Shown here: one piece after another, positions 57,353 to 64,000 of the stretch
Position numbering within the stretch: position 1 is the stretch's first letter
Layout of the letters: each line of letters starts with the position of its first letter
The notes under the pieces: model-generated
The model's database searches: none
Told to the model about the DNA's origin: nothing
What the model saw: only the letters and a program-made list of their open reading frames with translations
Program-made: the position numbers and the translations under genes
DNA from: Vitellaria paradoxa
Taxonomy: Eukaryota > Streptophyta > Magnoliopsida > Ericales > Sapotaceae
DNA: 64,000 nt
NCBI GenBank assembly: GCA_019916065.1
Contig: CM034233.1
Location: 46,920,534-46,984,533, forward strand
Direction of reading: 5' to 3'

Positions 57353-59924
57353 CTAGGTAGCATTGTTGAGGGCATTCTTGGATAGTTCATCAGCAATCTC
57401 CCTTACAATCCTAGCAACGATATCCATAGGATCTGAAATGGAGTCTTCTTTGGTAGGTTTTTTGGGATCAGAAGTGGAGGTTGTTTGGATATTTGTAGTC
57501 TCGAAAGCACTTTCAACATCCACCTCACATTTTTTAATCTCCTTATCTCTCAGAGTTTCAACGGTTGGAGTTTGAGGGGTCTGTCAAAGCTGAATGAAGA
57601 TATTGCCTCTTGAAGATTGAACCATGATACTTCTCTGTAGGTATCTGAGGTCGGCTCCATGAATATTTTCTTCATGGCAACTTCCTAACCATCTAACAAA
57701 TAGTCGTTTTGAGCATTTGTCATCTGTTGTAAGAAGTCAGAGTATTAATTTCAAATTCTTTGGTATATTTTTTTCTATAGTCTTGATAGTCTAATCCTTT
57801 TGCAGTAGTGCATCGGCTTTACCTTTGAGCTCTACTCTTGATTTTACATTCTCTGTTTTGAGATTGGATTTCTCCAATATGGATTTGGTAAGTTCCTCTG
57901 CCATCTTCTCGTGCTCAGCTTTTGATGATGAGAACTCGACATGCTTGAAAGCAAGGAGTCTTCCTCTTTCTAAGAGTTCTTCATCATTTGCTTCTAATAA
58001 CCTTTCTAAGAGCCTACTCTTGCTCTCAGTAGAACCAAGTTTTTGATTGGCAAGTGCTTTCTCAGAATTGGTAGACTCAGCCTATCTTTTCATTTCTTCC
58101 TCGCCTGTTTAGAGCAATGTGGAGCCTATTTCTCATGCCACTGATCTCAACTTTAGTCTCATCGATCTTTTTATGTATACTTTGGAGGCAAGAAATGACT
58201 TCCAAGTCAAGAGAAAAGTTAAAAGAAGAAATTATAGAATAGAAAAGAGTTGAATATTATAAAGTCAAGTAGAGTTTACCATCACTGTGTTCTTTAGGAG
58301 TGTGTTTTTAAATTCCTCAGGAGCACTCATCTTTATCTTCTGTTAGTCATAGGGACGAGCAACTCTTTTGGCATATGCCATTGTGTGAAAGGGGGACACA
58401 AAAGCAGAATCCCAGATGGTGAAGGGGTCATTGTTGGGAACTTCTAAGCTTGGAATCAGAATTTATGGGATGAAAAGAGGAGTATCTTGGATAAGATTCC
58501 TTGGGAAGACAATTTCCAAAAGAACATGATCAAACCTTTTAGCCTCAAAGGGAGGAGAACTTGGCTGCTGTGATTGAGGTGGTCAGAAAGAGCTAGACGG
58601 TGTTTGGGAAGGAGATAGGGGTTCTTTTGGAGTAGGAGGACCCTCTAATATGATGATGTTGATTGATTGGACAACCTTTTACTTCTTTCTCGCTTTTAGA
58701 TCATCCTCTAACTCTTGGGGCTTCAAGAGGTTTCTTGATCACAACTTCCAAGCTCTTTTTGTTCTTTTCAATATTCTCTTGATTTCCTCCCCAACTCAGC
58801 CTTTTTTGGTGTCATTAGCTTTCTTCTCCTGGGCCCTCATCTTCTTAGCCAATTCTGCCTTTTTCTTCCTCGAGTTTACTTTGGCTTCCTTCTTAAGGTC
58901 TTTTTTGGGAGCCATTTGTTACTCGACAGTGTCAACAGGGAATAAGGTTATAGCTTCTTCTTCTTCTTCCCCTTCAAGCAACTCACGAATGTGTGGATCC
59001 ACACTGGTAATAGCAGGTTCAGGAGTTAAGCTGGTTGCACTAGAATTGCTAAGGGAACTGCAAGTGGGGGAGGAGGATTCCAATCTGGGTGCTTCAGTTT
59101 GTAGAATGCGTGCTTTTCCTTGGGAGTGGATGTGAACCATTTTAACAATTTATCACTAGCATCTCTGATTGCAAAATTCTATGGGGAAGAGATGAATGAT
59201 CGGTAACTTGGCACAAAGTTAAACAAGATAGGTGCTGACTTCGCAAAGGGGTAGAGTTTTGGACCATTGAGAAAAACCCACACTTCTTTCAAATGTGCTT
59301 CGTCAACTTGGATCCCTCTAGCACACAATTTCTTAGGTTGCTCATCTACACGAGAAAATAACAAATGATTAGATAAGATTAATCATAAATCATGAGAGAG
59401 TTAAATAGATGGAACACTGAAGTCTACCAACTTGGCCCTAAAGATATGGTAGGAACCTAGGAAAAAGGATCCTCGTTGGGACCATTGATCCAGTGTCTTG
59501 AGACAACATAGGTACCATTTTCTAAACCCTTGATGCTGTTCGGGGGCATGTGAACCAAAGCTTTCTAAGGTCGGGATTTCAAGTACCATTTATCCTACCC
59601 TCTCCCAACCTTCTGAATGTTGTAGCAACAAAGTAGGTCCTAGACAGTGATTTTAAATCGATAACATTGGTCAATCTAATGTACCTTATTGACTATACTA
59701 TAGAAATTGTAAGAAACGTGTCTAGGTAAAAGATTAACAGTGTGCATTACAAGCCTAAGAAAACCTAACGCCACCTTCAATGATGGCTACTATTGGGAAC
59801 TCAGCGGGTTCTTGCTTTTCTTCTTAAGAGAGAGTTTGATGCTAACATTTGGAGGGATATTGTATCTTTTCTTGAATGTATCGATTTTCTCCTCAATCCT
59901 CAATTCATCTGACAGCTTCCCCAT
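57353..59924 (-). pseudogene. Antisense Transposase_28-like gene, decayed copy
   Basis: Minus-strand counterpart of the gene at 13927-16775. It starts at ATG 59924 (MGKLSDELRIEEKIDTF, aligned to MGRLANELSSEEKVRIF). Exon 2-like sequence reads HLKEVWVFLNGPKLYPFAKS...PILFNFVPS (59179-59364) and hits TAG at 59181-59179, where the young copy has a glutamine codon. The donor of intron 1 (near 59430), its acceptor (near 59345) and the donor of intron 2 (near 58279) are kept in place. Acidic Glu-rich, Lys-rich and coiled-coil parts follow with several stops. The end near TAG 57355-57353 differs from the young copy, so the C-terminus is not shared. Confidence 0.75.
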
Positions 59925-60439
59925 TTTACCTAAAAAAGAAGAATAGAAGAAAATGAGGTGAGACTGAGAAATTTTTCATATTCACAAGGGAAAACCCCTA
60001 GTTTCTAAGACGGTTAGTTGAAGAAAGTATGTGATTGTAGAGAATAGATGAGAACAGTTGAGAATAAGAGAGTTTGAAGTTTTGAAAAAGGATGCCAATG
60101 GTAGATACAAGCATTATGTGCATATACATATACCCTTGGGAGAGGTCAAAAGGTGAAATAGGTAGTAAAATGCTTTAGTTTAATGTTACCATATTCAAAT
60201 TGACATAAATGTGGCAGATGATAGACAAATGTTAAAGTTTTGGTACAATAATTAATATCTTACTTGCAAGGAATCGAAGGTATGCCTCATGTGCCATAAA
60301 TACGGCAGGAGGTCAACCAACTAGTTAAGGACACGTCAAAAGCAAGATAACGATGAGGGGTTTGAAAAGATATCCCATAGATAGAGGATAAACGTTTTGA
60401 TTTCTTTTAATCTACTCAAGTAATGGATTCTCCTAACTA
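59925..60439. other. Upstream region of the decayed antisense gene
   Basis: AT-rich. The minus strand has a CTTTTTTAG|G acceptor-like word just before the ATG (about 59930-59940), hinting at a leader intron. A TATA-like 'atatgcacataatg' lies near 60113-60126. No other gene is seen. Confidence 0.4.
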
Positions 60440-60453
60440 GAGTGGGGGCATAA
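60440..60453 (+). promoter_or_regulatory. PPT of the old Tat element
   Basis: GAGTGGGGGCATAA directly before the 3' LTR, one base from the young element's PPT. Confidence 0.8.
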
Positions 60454-61105
60454 TGTTGGTACAAAAAATACTAAGGACACGTGGCATCATCCCAAGCATA
60501 TATATGTTGATCAGGAAGGAGTTTAGCGTAGGCTCTATTCGATCCCTGACCTTAACGACTAGGCCCTTTGATAAAAGGTCGCATGTTGGTCTAATTATAA
60601 TCATAAATGATGCATAGTAATAAATTTAGTTTATTTATTACTATTTTGTTAACTCAGTTAGTTCTTTGCCTTACAAGTGGTAGACATGATATAACGTTTG
60701 GACATTCCTTATGGTCACATCTCACCTACTCTTCTGATACCCCTCACGCGCATTAAATGCTAAGTGATTGGCATTAAATGCAAAGTAAATCGTCACAAAT
60801 ATAAATATACTTATAAGAAATATGAAATGATGACTTCTCTAATTATTTTACCATTTATTTATTGACTCTATCTTACTATAAATATAACACTTAGCTTCAA
60901 AATTAGATATAATTGCTATTGTCAACTAAACACTTGTCATTTTTCTATTATTCTCTCAAGCCTTCTTTGACTTAACTATCGGAGAGCTCTTGGTTGGGGA
61001 ATCCTTCTGCCAATTCCTTTGACGATTTCTTATTCTACAAGCTTGATTCAATTCCATTTAGTTGGCGTAGTGACAATGCACGGTAGTATTTTTTATTATC
61101 GCACA
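60454..61105 (+). repeat. 3' LTR of the old Tat element
   Basis: 652 bp, TGTTGGTAC to TCGCACA. It keeps CACGTGGCAT (60478-60487), which the 5' copy has lost, and TATAAATA at 60877-60884. Followed by GTTGG, the probable right TSD. Confidence 0.88.
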
Positions 61106-61110
61106 GTTGG

Positions 61111-62240
61111 GATTCCCACGGCCGATAAAATTTTGCTTAAAATAAATCAAGTTTCTAAATTTTGAGGTATTTGGTTTAGCTAATATTGTCTTGGACATAA
61201 AATATATAAAATATCAACTAAAGAGTGGCTGTATAGATATTCGACCGATTTATTTTGATTCTGTGAAGATATTTTGGCCCATTCATTTTATTCTGTGATA
61301 TTGTGAAAGTATTCGACCGATTTATCTTGATCTTTGGTTCCTAACACCTAAATTGAAGGATAATGGGAAGTTAACTACCAAGGAAGTTATAACCAAATAA
61401 GTGCCTACTCAAATTATGAATAAGGGGTTGTTAATGCAGTTGTAGAGTGGAAGTGAGTTACAAATGGCGATTACAGATAGAGATAACTACCCATTCAAGT
61501 TATGTTTAAGTGGGCAGTTGCTGTAGTTATTGAGTGGAAGTGACTTATAGACGGTGGTTATAGATGGTTGCAACTGTTATTACTCCTAGTATAAATGTGG
61601 ATGAAAGAAGCCAAAGAACGTGTCCCTCGTTCTCATAATCAAATCAACCTTTCGTTATTGTCATTTATCTTTATCGTCTTTATCATTTCAGTCCTTTAAT
61701 TTTAATGTAATTCTTATTTCAGTAATTCAATTCTAGTTGTAACTTTTATTTAATCTTTATAATTTTTTGTTATTTAAATTTCATATCTTTCAATTCTGCT
61801 TTACTTCTGCTCTCTTCTATTTATCTTCATATGCAATAAGATTGAATATCCTCTAGGAATGGCTTAGTTTCCATCTCAATATATATCCATTAGGAGTGGT
61901 TTAATGCCTTCCCATACAGCATATTACTCAGAATTTGATTCGGATTTTGATTCTTCTGATTTTGATTGTTATTCAGGCCACTTTCAGTAAGTGTTCATTA
62001 CTGAGTGATTACTCACTATCTTGCTGGAAAAGGTGGTTCGGGTTGGTTTTTTTGATTGGGAAACAGACAAGGAGTTGGCTTATCAATATTTTAGTGGATA
62101 TTATGATCAGTTTCATCTCAATTCCAGTATCAATTGTATGATAATCCATATTATATTTCTAATACACAAGATTTTAATAAATTATAACACTCATATTTAT
62201 GTACATATCAGTTATAATTAGAATCAAATTCATATTCCTA
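61111..62240 (+). other. LTR- or promoter-like DNA, unclassified
   Basis: Direct duplications of 'attcgaccgattta' (about 61238 and 61308) and of a 'gtagagtggaagtga(g/c)tta' block (about 61442 and 61532) precede a clear TATAAAT (61590-61596). A leader follows with a short frame from 61903 (MPSHTAYYSEFDSDFDSSDF). This could be the 5' end of another LTR element or of an endogenous plant pararetrovirus. No RT, coat or movement-protein motif is visible, so neither is claimed. Confidence 0.35.
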
Positions 62241-62278
62241 TCCATAGTGTAATGTAGATGATAGCAAATTTGAAGCCT

Positions 62279-62604
62279 TGCGACAGCAACGTGGTAACCC
62301 ACACTGCCTGATCTTGATACCTACCCTTACGTTTTGAGTCCCAACGACTCTAGCATGCTCGTGCAACCAATCTAATCTGAAACGGTGAAAGGCTGTTGCT
62401 TACACTCGACAATTTTGGTGCATACACTTTTATTTTAAAGTCCTTCTAGTAGTAAGGCAGTAGCAACCCACACCGACTAATCTTAATACCTATCCTTACC
62501 CTTTGAGTACCAGTGACTTTGGCATGCCCACACAACCAAATCCAATCAGAAACCTTAGAAGACTGTGTGTTGTTTGTGTTGGAGAATTTTGGCACAAACA
62601 ATAG
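62279..62604. repeat. Tandem duplication, ~175-bp spacing, two copies
   Basis: 'gtaacccacactgcctgatcttgatacctaccc' (62290) matches 'gcaacccacaccgactaatcttaatacctatcc' (62464). Matching follow-on words are 'tttgagt(c/a)cca', 'ggcatgc', 'caacca' and 'tttggtgca/tttggcaca'. Not coding. Confidence 0.65.
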
Positions 62605-63256
62605 GAAAATTTTGGTTGAGTTGGTATTCTCTTTTTGATTGACTAAAACCAATAAAAACAATGATTTATCTCTATATTGCTCTTTTGGTTCATTCTATTT
62701 TGTTTCCTAAAGTGCAACTGAGTAGGCTAAGAGGAAAAATAGTTTATTATCTATCTAAACTATTTTGTTTGGTAATATTAATAAGTTGTGGCTTTGCTAT
62801 GCAGTAAAAGACACATAGCAGTGAACAGAATTAAGCATGGAAAAATGGTGGTAGCAGCTTCTTAACAAAAGCAATTGACATTTTTTAGTAGTAAACCGAC
62901 ATTGTCTACAATGTATAATTTCACATTGTTATTTAATTTAATTTTATTATTATTATTATTACTATTTTTTTGACAAATACAAAGCTTAAGAACACTATAA
63001 CTAAATTCTTTGTGCTTTAAATTCTGCACAAAAAATCCTAGCACATTTTCTTACCCAATATATATACACATAAACCTAGCCTATATTATTTATTCTTTTT
63101 ATTTGTTCTTAGTTTGGTAATTTTATGGATTTCAGCTCCACAAGGAGTCATTGTCTCTTGAAGTGTTGGTTTTTGTCTTGTAAGAGCTGTGAAAGCTCTT
63201 GATAATAACTTCTCTATCAATATGCAATTGACATTGAAAGAGCAGTACAAGGGAGA
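62605..63256. other. AT-rich DNA before the terminal LTR
   Basis: No gene is seen. The last bases, CAAGGGAGA (63248-63256), look like the purine tract that precedes SIRE-like 3' LTRs, so some of this may be decayed element interior. A (TTA)n tract is at 62944-62960. Confidence 0.4.
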
Positions 63257-64000
63257 TGTTGGCCCAAAGTTTATAAAGTTAGTTTTATAATTGATTTTGA
63301 TGATAACAAACATTGAATTAAATTTTCACAATTAATTTTCAAATAGACATTGTATGAAATGTTACAATTCATTTGATAGATTCAAGATAATAGAGTTGGA
63401 AGAGATTGATATTATTTTTTAGATATTTTCACATAATTTGGATGAAGGAATAAAGGAATTTCAAAGTTGGGAGTAATAAAAATCAAAGTAAGATGAAGAT
63501 TTGAACTAGAGGTTAACTCGGGTAAATAGAGAAATCAGACATATGTCAGTATATAGATGATATCTTAAGATCCAACGGTTCAATTATTATGAAATTTTAA
63601 TATAGTAAACTAGACTTCTATATCTACAACTTTACCGAAGGGAAAGTTTTGTGGATCTGACGTTAAGATATCAAAACGTGAGTTGGAATATTAGTCATTA
63701 CAGAAAGGTTTTTAATTCTGGATTCTGGAGCTAGTCTTAGTTTTTGAGACATAACTCATACTCTACAGCTTTAAAACTTCTGATTTTTGGTGTGTGAAAA
63801 GAAGACTCAAAAAGCTACAACTTTTGTAGTTTAAGTTTCTTCTAATTCTAAAAGTATCCTGGTGAAACGGAAGCTTAAACGGGAAACACAGATTCAGAAT
63901 GTCAGAAAAAGCTATCAGAAGCTGGTCTCGGTTCAGAAGCCATATCTGACCATCTAACCGTTGGATGAAGCTCAAAATTTGACATATGATAGCTGACTTA
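63257..64000 (+). mobile_element. Start of a Copia-type (SIRE/Maximus-like) LTR, runs off the window
   Basis: TGTTGGCCCAAAGTTTATAAA onward aligns with the reverse complement of 30283-29160: the 'tttgatgataacaaa', 'aattaaattttcacaattaa', 'ttcaagataata' and 'aattttaatatagtaaacta' words, all in order. It lacks the MITE found in the other copy. The preceding purine tract suggests that this is a 3' LTR. At least 744 of about 1,700 expected bases are in the window. Confidence 0.65.

Larger units (their letters stand above)
46903..61105 (+). mobile_element. Old, decayed Tat-lineage LTR retrotransposon with nested insertions
   Basis: 14.2 kb with 652-bp LTRs (46903-47554 and 60454-61105), PBS, PPT and a probable 5-bp TSD (GTTAG/GTTGG, one transition). 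Its organisation equals that of the 6.4-kb element: gag, protease, RT, RNase H, second RNase H, integrase, antisense gene. The LTRs differ at roughly one site in six by eye, so it is much older. Coding regions are full of stops and frameshifts. It carries a poly(A)-type insertion in gag (48071-48097) and a 3.8-kb solo-LTR-like insertion in integrase (52501-56289). Shared PBS, PPT and protein sequence show that it belongs to a sister family of the young element. Confidence 0.9.

Noticed and set aside
58650..59135. 161-codon plus-strand frame
   Set aside because: Antisense shadow of the decayed Transposase_28-like gene: its Ser/Leu/Phe-rich composition mirrors Glu/Lys codons on the other strand.

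Overview
The window is AT-rich nuclear DNA from a flowering plant, most likely a eudicot. Evidence: plant Ty3/gypsy elements of the Tat lineage, short GT-AG introns, a decayed plant CBS-PB1 gene copy, CACGTG-rich LTRs, and long stretches without genes. No intact host gene was recognised. Almost everything supportable is transposable-element biology. No tRNA, rRNA, CRISPR or bacterial feature was seen.

Layout. 0-6.4 kb: remnant of a LINE 3' end, about three copies of an AT-rich ~450-bp tandem repeat, small tandem duplications, and non-coding AT-rich DNA. 6.4-18.2 kb: a young, structurally complete Tat-type LTR retrotransposon (899-bp LTRs about 1% apart, 5-bp TSD TATAT). Its gag-protease-RT-RNaseH-RNaseH-integrase frame is one continuous frame broken only by three TAG codons. 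Downstream of pol it carries a four-exon gene on the opposite strand (Transposase_28/'putative gypsy-type transposon' family plus coiled coil). 18.2-25.6 kb: promoter-like DNA and a decayed CBS-CBS-PB1 pseudogene with phase-compatible exons. 25.6-31.7 kb: AT-rich DNA and a minus-strand Copia-type LTR (about 2 kb) that itself holds a 341-bp hAT-type MITE. 31.7-46.6 kb: a large duplicated block of the form X-X'-Y-LTR fragment-Y', with units of about 3.3-4.5 kb. 46.9-61.1 kb: a second, much older relative of the first Tat element (652-bp LTRs), heavily decayed, with a 3.8-kb solo-LTR-like insertion inside its integrase and a poly(A)-only insertion inside its gag. 61.1-64 kb: LTR- or promoter-like DNA, a ~175-bp-spaced duplication, and the start of another Copia-type LTR running off the window.

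How the parts relate. In the Tat elements the U3 region of the LTR (TATA box, several CACGTG boxes) would drive the sense RNA. The PBS and PPT flank the internal region, and gag-pol supplies the particle, protease, RT, two RNase H domains and integrase. The antisense gene lies between pol and the 3' LTR. Its introns are on the opposite strand, so they are not spliced from the sense genomic RNA and survive retrotransposition. Intron positions are kept in the old copy, which supports the gene model. Loss of function in both copies is strongly biased to glutamine codons turned to TAG/TAA, as expected from deamination of methylated CAG sites. All family statements come from recognising motifs by eye; no database search was run.
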